A DNA stretch of 64,000 nt from Planctomycetota bacterium (GTDB lineage: Bacteria > Planctomycetota > Phycisphaerae > Phycisphaerales > UBA1924). The notes below the pieces were generated by a model, which had not been told where the DNA came from, made no database searches, and worked only from the letters and a program-made list of their open reading frames with translations. Location: the NCBI GenBank assembly GCA_963204725.1, contig CAUJHH010000054.1:1-64000 (forward strand), written 5' to 3'. Shown one piece after another: positions 1 through 8,113 of the stretch. Numbering within the stretch: position 1 is the first letter of the stretch; every line of letters begins with the position of its first letter. The position numbers were made by a program, and so were the translations under genes.

Positions 1-459
1 CGGTGCATCTGTTCCCGGGCCGACCGGTGTCCACGTGCCTTGCTCGGCATCCCATGCCGCGATGTATGGTGTCGATGCTCCGCCGGACTCTGTGAAGACT
101 CCACCGGCGATGAGCCGCCCCGCAGCATCGACCTCGAGCGCGCGCACTTGGCCGTTGAAGCCCTCGCCCAACGCGGACCACTTGAGTGTGTGCGGATCCC
201 ATGCCGCGACGTGGTTCGCGGCGATGTTCGCGGCGGCGGTGAACTCGCCACCGACAACAACCAGCGCTTCCAGCGGTCCGTCAAGGTCCGGGTCCCAGCG
301 AGTCATGGCGCGGACCTCGCCGTTCGTGCCTGGTACTCCGTCGTTTGCAAGCCACTGCTCGCCGCACGGTTGCGCGCTCGCCACGGACTCAAGTGAGCCG
401 AAACCGAGCAGTGCGCTCGCCACCGTCAGGAACAAGCGGCCGAGTGTCGTTGTACGCAT
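1..459 (-). CDS. Secreted repeat (propeller-like) protein, C-terminus outside window
   Basis: Reading the minus strand from ATG at 459 gives 153 codons that run off the left edge of the window. The N-terminus looks like a signal peptide: a short basic start, a hydrophobic stretch and a cleavage-type ASA-QPC near residue 30. The rest has the pattern 'VGGEFT...A..HVAAWDP....W..LGEGFNGQVRAL', the same roughly 50-residue repeat as the complete protein at 1525-2892. Such repeats are common in secreted planctomycete proteins and probably form a beta-propeller-like fold. A purine-rich GGGGGAA lies about 8 bases before the start. By analogy a dockerin-like C-terminal tail may follow outside the window. 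Function unknown. Confidence 0.75.
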   Translation of the reverse strand, partial: MRTTTLGRLFLTVASALLGFGSLESVASAQPCGEQWLANDGVPGTNGEVRAMTRWDPDLDGPLEALVVVGGEFTAAANIAANHVAAWDPHTLKWSALGEGFNGQVRALEVDAAGRLIAGGVFTESGGASTPYIAAWDAEQGTWTPVGPGTDAP

Positions 460-592
460 CGAGGTCGTTCCCCCAAGGGCACCTGTTCATGCCCGTCCAT
501 AGGTACTTATCGCCAGTCGCAAGGACATGAAGTTACGGCATTTGCATGCTTCTGGCAACGAAATTCGAACGTCCGCCGCCTTGCCCGGTCCG

Positions 593-709
593 CCTGCTCG
601 CCCCTCCATCACCCGGTGCCGCTTTGGTCGCCGGTCCGTAGCCGCGGGATGCTCCCGCGAACGGCGTCCCCTGCGGTAACCCCAGCGGGAGCAACGGGAT
701 GCGAGGACG
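593..709 (+). repeat. 117-bp block upstream of tyrosine recombinase, copy 1
   Basis: This block recurs at 41801-41917 with about four substitutions, in the same orientation and at the same distance from the recombinase frame. It contains a perfect hairpin, CGCGGGA-TGC-TCCCGCG, at 643-659. No convincing gene lies between 460 and 592. Because block and recombinase travel together, it may be the recombinase's own recognition or control region; that is inference. Confidence 0.7.
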
Positions 710-782
710 ACAGACCGGGGACGAGACGCCGCGTCGGAGGGATCGGGCCGCAGCAGGGCATTTGGAACGACCGGGGGAAACC

Positions 783-1433
783 TTGGCCGCACGATCCAAG
801 CGTCGCCCCAAGCCCAAGCGCCGCCTGCCGCCCGAGGTGCTGACGGACGAGGAGGTCCGGGCCCTGCTCGACGCCTGCGGCAGGTACACCCCCGTCGCGC
901 TTCGCAACCGCGCCCTGATCACATTGATGTACCGGGCCGGGCTCCGGGTCTCCGAGGCGCTGGCGCTCGCGCCCAAGGACGTGGATCTCGCCAGCGGGAT
1001 CGTCCGGGTGCTGCACGGCAAGGGCGACCGGTATCGGGCCGTGGGCCTCGACCCCGGGGCGGCGGCCGTCGTGGCGGCCTGGCTCGCCGAACGCGGTAGG
1101 GCCCAACGGGTGGCGGCACGGGCGAACGGGGCAGGCGGCCCACTCGCGGCCGCGCCGCTGCTCTGCTCCGCCTACGGCACGCCCGTCACGACGGGGTACG
1201 TGCGGCGGCTGATGAAGCGGCTGGGCCGCCAAGCCGGGATCGCCAAACGCGTCCACGCCCACGGCCTGCGGCACACCCACGCGGCCCAACTTCGCGAGGA
1301 AGGCGTCGATGTCGGGATCATCTCGCGCCAACTCGGGCACCGGTCGCTGCTGACCACGATCCGCTACCTCGACCACGTCCAGCCGACGGCGGTTGTCGAT
1401 GCGATGAGGGAACGGGTGTGGGCGGCGAGCTGA
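783..1433 (+). CDS. Catalytic-domain-only tyrosine recombinase (copy 1)
   Basis: Site-specific DNA strand exchange is expected from the visible tyrosine recombinase signature: the first Arg in GLRVSEAL, Lys in HGKGDRYR, the H-x-x-R box HGLRHTHA, His in QLGHRSLLTT and the nucleophile Tyr in IRYLDH. The protein is about 216 aa and lacks the usual N-terminal SAM-like arm-binding domain. I chose TTG at 783 because GGGGGAAA precedes it and this leader is conserved in the copy at 42084, whereas the DNA between the in-frame ATG at 699 and 783 differs in length and sequence between copies. Starting at ATG 699 would add 28 residues. A third, decayed copy lies at 58986-59404. The target site is unknown. 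Confidence 0.85.
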   Translation: MAARSKRRPKPKRRLPPEVLTDEEVRALLDACGRYTPVALRNRALITLMYRAGLRVSEALALAPKDVDLASGIVRVLHGKGDRYRAVGLDPGAAAVVAAWLAERGRAQRVAARANGAGGPLAAAPLLCSAYGTPVTTGYVRRLMKRLGRQAGIAKRVHAHGLRHTHAAQLREEGVDVGIISRQLGHRSLLTTIRYLDHVQPTAVVDAMRERVWAAS

Positions 1434-1444
1434 CGAGAAATCGC

Positions 1445-1472
1445 TTGCCAGAGAACGCAATTCGTGTAGCAT
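1445..1472 (+). promoter_or_regulatory. Candidate sigma-70 promoter for 1525-2892
   Basis: TTGCCA at 1445-1450 is followed after 16 bases by TAGCAT at 1467-1472. Transcription would start near 1479, downstream of the in-frame ATG at 1471, so translation cannot begin there if this is the promoter. That agrees with the Shine-Dalgarno-preceded TTG at 1525. Called from sequence only. Confidence 0.4.
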
Positions 1473-1524
1473 GCCCTTCCGGGTTCACTCATCCGACCGT
1501 TGCTGCCGTTCGAGGAGGTCAAAA

Positions 1525-2892
1525 TTGAAAGCGAAGTTCGTCGGTAAAGGGCTTGCTCACGCCTGTGTTGTTCTGGCCGCACTCGCCGTCCCAAATGCTG
1601 CGAATGCACAATCGCGATCCTCCGATCGTTGCGATCCCGAATGGTGGAATCTCGGGCAAGGGGTTGGTGGAGGTGCGTGGGCGATCCAAGTCCATGACGA
1701 CGGAACCGGAATGGGCGACAGAATCTATGTGGGAGGACGGTTCGGCTCCGCAAGTGGTACACCGGCAGGCAACATCGCCCACTGGGGTGTCGGGGGTTGG
1801 GAGCAACTGGGATCCGGAACGAACGGCGACATCTATGCAATGACCGAGTTTGACGATGGCTCCGGATCCGCCTTGTACGCGGCAGGTGATTTCACCACTG
1901 CGGGCGGCCAACCGGCAAGCCGAGTTGCCAAGTGGGATGGGGCCGCGTGGTCGCCACTGGGAACGGGCGTGAACGATCAGATCTGGGCACTGGCCGTTTA
2001 TGATGATGGCACCGGCACCGCTCTTTATGCCGGTGGCAGGTTCTCAACCGCCGGGGATCAACCCGCCCACAACATTGCTCGGTGGGATGGTCAGGACTGG
2101 ACACCGCTGGCCAGCGGCCTCAATGGACAGGTCGCCGCACTGGCCGTCTTCGATGACGGCAATGGCGAGGCTCTCTATGCGGGCGGATTCTTCACCACGG
2201 CGGGGGGAAACCTCGCCCCTCACATCGCCCGTTGGGACGGGACCACGTGGTCGGCGCTTCCGACCACCGTGAATGCCCCTGTGGACGCCATGATCGCAGT
2301 CGATCAAGACGGCTCGTCGTACCTGTGCGTGGGAGGGCGTTTCACAAACGCTGGCGGCCTCCCAGCGAACTACATCGCTAAATGGGACGGCACCCAATGG
2401 GGAACTCTGAGTTCCGGTATGGACAGCCTTGTATTGTGGGTCACGACGCTAGACGATGGCACAGGCCCCACGCTCTATGCTGGCGGGCGATTCACTCATG
2501 CTGGCGGCGCTCCCGCTCATCACGTAGCGAAGTGGGACGGTAATGAATGGTTTCCACTGGGGTTGGGCGTCAATGGATGGGTTGAGGGCCTGACAGCATT
2601 CGACAACGGCTCGGGGTTGTCCATGTACGCATGCGGACAGTTCACCGCGACAGGCGGCCGCACGCTCAATCACGTGGCGGCCTTCGCCTGCGTGCCTCCA
2701 TGCGTAGCCGATTACAACGGGGACACCGCTCCGGACGTGTTAGACCTTCTCGACTTCTTGGACGACTTTGCCAGTTGCATGGGATCGAGCGGACCGTGCG
2801 GCGCTGCTGGTAACGCGGACTTGAACGGAGACACGGTCATTGACGTACAAGACTTCCTCGACTTCCTTGATGCGTTCGGACAGGGTTGCTGA
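1525..2892 (+). CDS. Secreted repeat protein with C-terminal Gly-Cys dockerin-like tail
   Basis: A 455-aa exported protein of unknown function. The start is TTG at 1525: AGGAGG lies just upstream and translation from there gives a clean signal peptide (KAKF start, hydrophobic core, ANA-QS cleavage near residue 26). About seven repeats of roughly 50 residues follow, with consensus 'ALYAGGxFTTAGG...IARWDG..W.PLG.G.N..V.AL...DDG', probably a beta-propeller-like structure. The last 60 residues hold two NGDT-type calcium-loop motifs followed by DLLDFLDDF and DFLDFLDAF, ending exactly in Gly-Cys. The same tail closes the proteins at 33976 and 35383 and corresponds to what databases call a GC-type dockerin-like anchor. 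A surface or sorting role for the tail is inference. Confidence 0.85.
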   Translation: MKAKFVGKGLAHACVVLAALAVPNAANAQSRSSDRCDPEWWNLGQGVGGGAWAIQVHDDGTGMGDRIYVGGRFGSASGTPAGNIAHWGVGGWEQLGSGTNGDIYAMTEFDDGSGSALYAAGDFTTAGGQPASRVAKWDGAAWSPLGTGVNDQIWALAVYDDGTGTALYAGGRFSTAGDQPAHNIARWDGQDWTPLASGLNGQVAALAVFDDGNGEALYAGGFFTTAGGNLAPHIARWDGTTWSALPTTVNAPVDAMIAVDQDGSSYLCVGGRFTNAGGLPANYIAKWDGTQWGTLSSGMDSLVLWVTTLDDGTGPTLYAGGRFTHAGGAPAHHVAKWDGNEWFPLGLGVNGWVEGLTAFDNGSGLSMYACGQFTATGGRTLNHVAAFACVPPCVADYNGDTAPDVLDLLDFLDDFASCMGSSGPCGAAGNADLNGDTVIDVQDFLDFLDAFGQGC

Positions 2893-2935
2893 GCCGCGAG
2901 CACAATTCCCGCCCAACCTGTTAGCATGGACCCAT

Positions 2936-4006
2936 ATGGCAGAACGACCACCAGCACTGGCCGAAGTTGTCGCACTCGTCTCGGCGAAGGCGAACCGGTT
3001 TCGACAGAACGGGCTCAATGAGCAGAACACCAAGGCCTCGCTGATCGAGCCTGTACTGGAAGTGCTTGGCTGGGAGATTCGGGATCCCGACGAGGTGCAC
3101 CGGGAGTTCAGGCCCAAGGGCCGGGACAAGCCCGTGGACTACGCGCTCAAACTCCTCCGCAAGCCACGCCTGTTCCTCGAAGCGAAGGGCCTCGGTGAGT
3201 CGCTCGCCGACCGGAAGTGGATCGGGCAGGTGCTGGGCTATGCCGTGGTCGCTGGCGTCGAGTGGTGCGTCCTCACCGATGGCAACGAGTACAGGTTCTA
3301 TAACGCGATCGCGGCGGTCGATGCCGACGACAAGATGTTCTACCGGATCAAGCTCACCGAGACACCCCAGGACGAGTGCGTTCGTGCGCTGACGCTGATG
3401 TCGCGAGCGAATCTCGAAGAGAACCTGCTGGACATCATCTGGACCTCGCACTTTGTGGACCGGCGCGTCAAGTCAGCGCTCACAGACCTGATCGGCAACG
3501 CGAGCCCTTCGCTGATCCGCATTCTGCGGCAGCAGGTGTCCAAACTCACGCCCAAGGAGATCGCGGATTCCCTGCGGCGTCTGGACATCCGCATCGAATC
3601 GCCCGCCATCGTCACCGAGGCGATTCGCGCGAAGGCGGCACCTCCGCCGACCAAGACCACGACGCCCGCCAGCAAGCCTGGTGCCAAGAAGCCGGGGACG
3701 AAGCGGTCCCCGGTGACAATCGCCGGTTCGCTCGCCGACATTGTCGCGGCGGGTCATCTCAAGACTCCCCTACCGCTTTTCACCACGTACATGGACAAGG
3801 AAGTTCGCGCCACGCTTCACCCGAGCGGCAAGATCGAGTTCGGGGGTAAGACCTTCGATAACTGTTCGTCCGCAGGGGCGGCGGCGAAGGCTTCCGTGTC
3901 CGGCAAGCCGAAGGCGACGAACGGATGGGAGTTCTGGCGATACAAGGACGGGGCAGGTACGGAGCGCGACCTCGCATACGCACGCTCCTTGCTCGCGAAG
4001 AAGTGA
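2936..4006 (+). CDS. HsdR-N-like nuclease domain protein with C-terminal RAMA domain
   Basis: A 356-aa protein. Residues about 1-170 resemble the N-terminal nuclease domain of type I restriction R subunits: 'SLIEPVLEVLGW', then DYALKLL and FLEAKG supply the D...E-x-K of a PD-(D/E)XK core. A Pro/Lys/Thr linker near 235-260 leads to a RAMA-like domain ('SLADIVAAGHL...YMDKEVRATL...SGKIEFGG...NGWEFWRY'), a module found with restriction enzymes and methylases and proposed to read modified DNA. ATG 2936 is preferred over upstream in-frame starts that lie inside the preceding gene. It sits just before the type I locus and may be an accessory restriction factor or a stand-alone modification-dependent nuclease. 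Helicase motifs are absent. Confidence 0.75.
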   Translation: MAERPPALAEVVALVSAKANRFRQNGLNEQNTKASLIEPVLEVLGWEIRDPDEVHREFRPKGRDKPVDYALKLLRKPRLFLEAKGLGESLADRKWIGQVLGYAVVAGVEWCVLTDGNEYRFYNAIAAVDADDKMFYRIKLTETPQDECVRALTLMSRANLEENLLDIIWTSHFVDRRVKSALTDLIGNASPSLIRILRQQVSKLTPKEIADSLRRLDIRIESPAIVTEAIRAKAAPPPTKTTTPASKPGAKKPGTKRSPVTIAGSLADIVAAGHLKTPLPLFTTYMDKEVRATLHPSGKIEFGGKTFDNCSSAGAAAKASVSGKPKATNGWEFWRYKDGAGTERDLAYARSLLAKK

Positions 4007-4023
4007 GCACGCGGGACACCGCT

Positions 4024-4128
4024 CGGCTCCATTCCCGCCGTAGTCCCGATCCCCGGCGATGACCTCCCCGCCGCTCGCGCCGTGTCCGCAACCGTGCGAT
4101 AATCCCCCAACGCGAAAGGGGGATCGCC
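4024..4128 (+). promoter_or_regulatory. Conserved leader of type I locus 1 (matches 44885-44989)
   Basis: Two blocks are shared with the region before the second type I locus. Block 1 (4024-4060) starts CGGCTCC and ends in CCCCGGCGATG. Block 2 (4095-4128) starts TGCGATAAT, an extended -10-like element, and includes GCGAAAGGGGGATC as ribosome binding site directly before the ATG of the small leader gene. The DNA between the blocks is not conserved. A divergent copy of block 1 lies inverted at 36747-36784. A promoter role for block 2 is inference. Confidence 0.5.
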
Positions 4129-4548
4129 ATGCGAGCGCTGAAGTCCAAGGTCGCCAGGATGGAACGGGCGCGGCGAGTGGAATCGGACGCGGATCGCGAC
4201 GACCATCGCCGCCTGATGCACACGCTGAACGCGACGCTTGTGTCCGGGACGCCGGGGCTCGATCGCGTGCGCCCCGAGCACACCGACGCCGAGACCTACC
4301 GCGACATCCAGGAGACGCTCGCGTGGGCGCGGGGCGACTACGCCGAGGCCGAGCGTCTGCACGGCCTCGATCCCAACAGGCACGTCCCTCCGCCGCCCGG
4401 GACGCCGTGGGAGGAGCGGATGCGGCTGGCACGCGAAGCGTTGGATCGGTGCGGGGACGATGCCCACGAACGAAACGAGCGCGTGCGGGCTGCGATCGAG
4501 GCCGCCTCCCCCACTTCCGCCGTGACAAGATCCCTGCTGGTCGTGTAG
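4129..4548 (+). CDS. Small charged leader protein of type I locus 1, unknown function
   Basis: 139 aa, charged, probably helical, with no catalytic motif I recognise. It is clearly homologous to the 134-aa protein at 44990-45394; shared stretches include MRAL-SKVA-ME-ARR, RPEHTD-ETYRDIQETL, AWARGDYAEAERL and GTPWEE-MRLAREALDR. Both genes have the same leader and GGGGGAT ribosome binding site and each is the first gene before a type I restriction operon (hsdR follows by about 30 bases here; hsdM by about 265 bases at the other locus). The repeated position suggests a regulator, chaperone or restriction-alleviation partner, but it may simply be a dispersed planctomycete gene family. The C-termini diverge. 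Confidence 0.7.
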   Translation: MRALKSKVARMERARRVESDADRDDHRRLMHTLNATLVSGTPGLDRVRPEHTDAETYRDIQETLAWARGDYAEAERLHGLDPNRHVPPPPGTPWEERMRLAREALDRCGDDAHERNERVRAAIEAASPTSAVTRSLLVV

Positions 4549-4580
4549 ACTGACCCTCCCCGTTGCTGGTGGAGGCTGGG

Positions 4581-7403
4581 TTGGCTGCACCCGAACAGAA
4601 AGCCCGCGAGATCATCGACTCGAAGCTGACCGCTTCCGGGTGGATCGTCCAGACCTATCGCGGCATGCACCTCGGCGCAGGCCGCGGCATTGCCATCACC
4701 GAGTTCCCCGGCACCAACGGTCCCGCCGACTATCTGCTCTATGTCGATGGCAAGGCGATCGGCGTTGTCGAGGCCAAGCCGGTCGGGCACACGCTGACCG
4801 GCGTGGAGTCCCAGTCGGCCAAGTATCTGGCGGGGCTTCCCGCTGGCCTTCCCACTTGGACCGCGCCCGGCAAGCCCCTCCCGTTCGCTTATGAGTCCAC
4901 CGGCGAGGTGACCCAGTTCACCAACGGCCTCGACCCCGACCCGCGGAGCCGCGAGGTCTTCACGTTCCATCGACCGAAGGAACTGGCCCGCCTTGCGACT
5001 CTCGACCATCAGCTCCGCGCCTCACTCCGGCAGATGCCGACCTTGGAGCAGGGCGCTCTGTGGGAGAAGCAGGTCACCGCGATCCGCAATCTTGAGCGGT
5101 CCCTCGCCGACGCCCGCCCCCGCGCGCTCATCCAGATGGTCATGGGCTCTGGCAAGACGTTCACCGCCTGCAACATCGCGTATCGCCTCATCAAGTTCGG
5201 CGGCGCGAAGCGGGTCCTCTTCCTCGTGGACCGCAACAACCTCGGCCGCCAGACGATCAACGAGTTCCAGCAGTTCGCCTCTCCGCACACCCAGTACAAG
5301 TTCACCGAGGAGTACGGCGTTCAGCACCTCCGGAAGAACGCCATCGATCCCGCCGCCAAGGTGGTCATCACCACCATCCAGCGTCTCTACTCCATGCTGA
5401 AGGGCGAAGAAGCGTTCGACGAGAACGCCGAAGAGTCCTCCATGTTCGAGTCCGCAGCGGAGAAGCTCATTAAGGAGCCGCTCCCTGTCATCTACAACGA
5501 GAAGATCCCGCCCGAGTTCTTCGACTTCATCATCGTGGATGAGTGCCACCGCTCCATCTACAACGTCTGGCGGCAGGTGCTGGAGTACTTCGACGCCTTC
5601 ACCGTCGGCCTCACCGCAACCCCCAGCGCCCAGACGATCGGCTTCTTCGGCGGCAACCTCGTCATGGAGTACACCCACGAGGAGGCCGTGGCCGACGGGG
5701 TGAACGTCGGGTACGACGTGTACCGCATCGAGACCAAGATCTCCGGTTCGGGCGCGACGATCTCCGGGCAGCCGGGGTTCCTGGTGCCGCGGCGAGACCG
5801 CGCGACCCGAAAGAAGCGGTACGCGGCTCTCGATCAGGATGTGCCGTATCAGGCGTCGCAGCTCGACCGCGACGTGGTCAATGAGAGCCAGATCCGGCTG
5901 GTCATCCGCACCTTCAAGGAGAAGCTGCCCGAGATCTTCCCAGGCCGCGTGGACCCGAAGGACGGCGAGACCGAGTGTCCGAAGACGCTGGTCTTCGCCA
6001 AAACCGACCTGCACGCCGACGACATCACCAAGATCATCCGCGAGGAGTTCGGCAAGGGGAACGACTTCTGCCAGAAGATCACCAGCAAGTCCACGGGGAA
6101 GAAGCCCGAGGAGCTGCTCGCCGACTTCCGCAACTCGTACATGCCGCGCATCGCTGTCACGGTGGACATGATCGCCACCGGCACGGACGTGAAGCCACTC
6201 GAGTGCCTGCTCTTCATGCGCAACATCTCTTCCGCGGCGTACTTCGAGCAAATGAAGGGGCGTGGCTGCCGCGTCGTCAATCCGGATGTCCTGCAGTCCG
6301 TCACCAGCAAGGCCCCCGGCGGCGTCAAAACCCACTTCGTCATCGTGGATGCCGTCGGTGTGACCGAGTCGGAGAAGACGCTCTCCCGGCCGCTCGATCG
6401 GCAGCCGAGCGTCTCGCTCGACAAGGTCCTGCAGATGATCGCGGCAGGGGCGGTGAGCGACGACCTCGTCTCGACCCTCGCGGCTCGGCTCGCACGCCTC
6501 GACCGGGAGATCGACGACGACCAGCGGGCGCAGATCGAGCAGGCCAGCGGCGGCAAGGGGCCGGGCGGACTCGCCGGGGTTCTCCTCACCAGCATCGACG
6601 ACGATGCCAATGCCGCCCGCGCCCGCGAGGTCTTGAAGCTGCCGGAGGGGCAGGAGCCAACCGAGGCGCAAGTGGAGCAGGTCGAGCGCGAGGCAATGGC
6701 TGCCGCGCTGAAACCGTTCCTGGATCCCAAACTCCGGGAGACGGTACTACGTGTGAAGCAGGCGGCGGAGCAGGTCTTTGACGAGGTGAACCGGGACGAG
6801 TTGCTGACCGCGGGCTTCAGTGCGGCCGCATTGGAGAAGGCGCGAGGCGTCGTCACGAGTTTCAAGCAGTTCATTGAGGAGAACAAGGACGAGATCGAGG
6901 CGCTGAAGATCCTCTACAGCCGCCCGTATCGGGCGGGGCTGCGGTACGGGCAGGTGAAGGAGTTGGCGCAGAAGCTGGGCGTGCCGCCCTTCTATGTGGA
7001 TGCGAAGCGACCCGAGACGGTCGGGCGCCTGTGGCAGGCGTTCGAGACGGTGGAGCCGGGGAAGGTGAAGGGGCGGCCGAGCCACCTCGTGGACCTTGTT
7101 GAACTCGTGCGCCACGCAATCGGCTCGCCCTCGCCTCTGGTGCCGTTCGCGGCGGTCGTCGAGGAGCGATATGTCGCGTGGCACGCGGAGAAGGCCGGGA
7201 CGGGCGTGACGTTCACACCGGCGCAGCGGAAGTGGCTGGATGCGATCAAGGACCACATCGCGTCGTCGCTGGCGATCGATACCGCTTCTCTGGAGGACGA
7301 TGTGCCCTTCAAGCAGATGGGCGGGCTGGGCGCGGCGTACGCGGTTTTCGGCGAGTCGCTGCCGACGCTGCTGAGCGAGATGAATGAGAGGTTGGTGGCA
7401 TGA
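4581..7403 (+). CDS. hsdR: Type I restriction enzyme R subunit (motor and nuclease)
   Basis: About 940 aa, normal for an EcoEI-like R subunit. It carries an N-terminal nuclease core (ADYLLYVDG...GVVEAKP, near 50-75), Walker A in QMVMGSGKTF near 190, the DEAD-like box IIVDECHRS near 320, motif III as LTATPS, and late SF2 motifs (VDMIATGTDVKPLECL, QMKGRGCR). In a type I complex it would translocate DNA and cut at a distance when the HsdS target is unmethylated. I chose TTG 4581 because GGAGG lies five bases upstream; another in-frame TTG is at 4563. The stop overlaps the next gene's start (ATGA at 7400-7403), so the operon is translationally coupled. Confidence 0.92.
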   Translation: MAAPEQKAREIIDSKLTASGWIVQTYRGMHLGAGRGIAITEFPGTNGPADYLLYVDGKAIGVVEAKPVGHTLTGVESQSAKYLAGLPAGLPTWTAPGKPLPFAYESTGEVTQFTNGLDPDPRSREVFTFHRPKELARLATLDHQLRASLRQMPTLEQGALWEKQVTAIRNLERSLADARPRALIQMVMGSGKTFTACNIAYRLIKFGGAKRVLFLVDRNNLGRQTINEFQQFASPHTQYKFTEEYGVQHLRKNAIDPAAKVVITTIQRLYSMLKGEEAFDENAEESSMFESAAEKLIKEPLPVIYNEKIPPEFFDFIIVDECHRSIYNVWRQVLEYFDAFTVGLTATPSAQTIGFFGGNLVMEYTHEEAVADGVNVGYDVYRIETKISGSGATISGQPGFLVPRRDRATRKKRYAALDQDVPYQASQLDRDVVNESQIRLVIRTFKEKLPEIFPGRVDPKDGETECPKTLVFAKTDLHADDITKIIREEFGKGNDFCQKITSKSTGKKPEELLADFRNSYMPRIAVTVDMIATGTDVKPLECLLFMRNISSAAYFEQMKGRGCRVVNPDVLQSVTSKAPGGVKTHFVIVDAVGVTESEKTLSRPLDRQPSVSLDKVLQMIAAGAVSDDLVSTLAARLARLDREIDDDQRAQIEQASGGKGPGGLAGVLLTSIDDDANAARAREVLKLPEGQEPTEAQVEQVEREAMAAALKPFLDPKLRETVLRVKQAAEQVFDEVNRDELLTAGFSAAALEKARGVVTSFKQFIEENKDEIEALKILYSRPYRAGLRYGQVKELAQKLGVPPFYVDAKRPETVGRLWQAFETVEPGKVKGRPSHLVDLVELVRHAIGSPSPLVPFAAVVEERYVAWHAEKAGTGVTFTPAQRKWLDAIKDHIASSLAIDTASLEDDVPFKQMGGLGAAYAVFGESLPTLLSEMNERLVA

Positions 7404-8113
7404 GCACGTCTGTAAAAGCCAAGCCCGCCTTCTTTGATGCACGCAAACTACCCTCTCCATCGAATCGCTACGTTTGTTGGCTTGACCTTGTCGGTGCTGC
7501 GAATGCCATGCAGTTATCACTGCCAAGGGCAGCCAACTTCATTGCCAAAATCCATGTAGCAGGTCAGAGAGCGCTCGTCGGAAAGACTCGTCTCCGCGCC
7601 TATCCGGCGATCGACGGGGTGTATGCCGTTTCTGAGACCCGTAGAGAAATGGAAGCGTTTCTCCGCGAAGCGATGATGATCCTGTCACTCACCTTCTTGA
7701 AAGAGGGAGATCATAAGCTTCGCTTTTCGGTGCGATGTGGTGTGGCATTCGGACACGTTATCGAGGGATCAGATTTGTCTCGCGGATCGCCCGACCTCCA
7801 TAGCAACCCCAACTACTCCCAGTGCCTCGCAGTTGGGCGCGCAATTGCGCATGCATACGAATCTGAGGGCCAGGCACCGTTCTTTGGAGTTTGCATCCAC
7901 GAATCGGCTCGCCAGCTTGCGCCGCCGGGAGAAGTCGCATTTCCGGATCGTCTATGGCGATGGATTCAGTCAAGTGATGTGAGGCATCAGACTTCCCTCG
8001 GAGATGGGCTTCGAGAGTACTTTGACTGGGTCGGGAAGAACGCCGAAGCGGTACTCTTTCCAGCAGACAAACTCCCCAAGTATCGCAAGCAAGTGGAGGA
8101 GTACTTTGCCTGA
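7400..8113 (+). CDS. Nucleotidyl-cyclase-like (degenerate) protein inside type I operon
   Basis: 237 aa, coupled by a 4-base overlap to hsdR and an 8-base overlap to hsdS. Two segments resemble the class III nucleotidyl cyclase fold: 'YVCWLDLVGAAN' near 25, where cyclases place the first metal-binding Asp, and 'LRFSVRCGVAFGHVIEGSD' near 110, the position of the RxGIxxGxVxxG strand. A 'NPNYSQCLAVGRAIAHAYE' segment follows, as in cyclases where 'G..VN.AAR' occurs. The second metal Asp is not obvious, so it may bind a nucleotide without catalysis. This fold assignment is weak and made by eye. Its position makes it an integral accessory of the restriction operon. Confidence 0.6.
   Translation: MSTSVKAKPAFFDARKLPSPSNRYVCWLDLVGAANAMQLSLPRAANFIAKIHVAGQRALVGKTRLRAYPAIDGVYAVSETRREMEAFLREAMMILSLTFLKEGDHKLRFSVRCGVAFGHVIEGSDLSRGSPDLHSNPNYSQCLAVGRAIAHAYESEGQAPFFGVCIHESARQLAPPGEVAFPDRLWRWIQSSDVRHQTSLGDGLREYFDWVGKNAEAVLFPADKLPKYRKQVEEYFA

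Noticed and set aside
5022..6671. A 549-codon open frame antisense to hsdR
   Set aside because: Product is Leu/Asp/Arg/His-rich without motifs; hsdR on the other strand has all family motifs.
7400..8113. A Pycsar-type cyclase defence system
   Set aside because: Only weak cyclase resemblance, no second metal Asp, and no effector gene of the Pycsar kind next to it.
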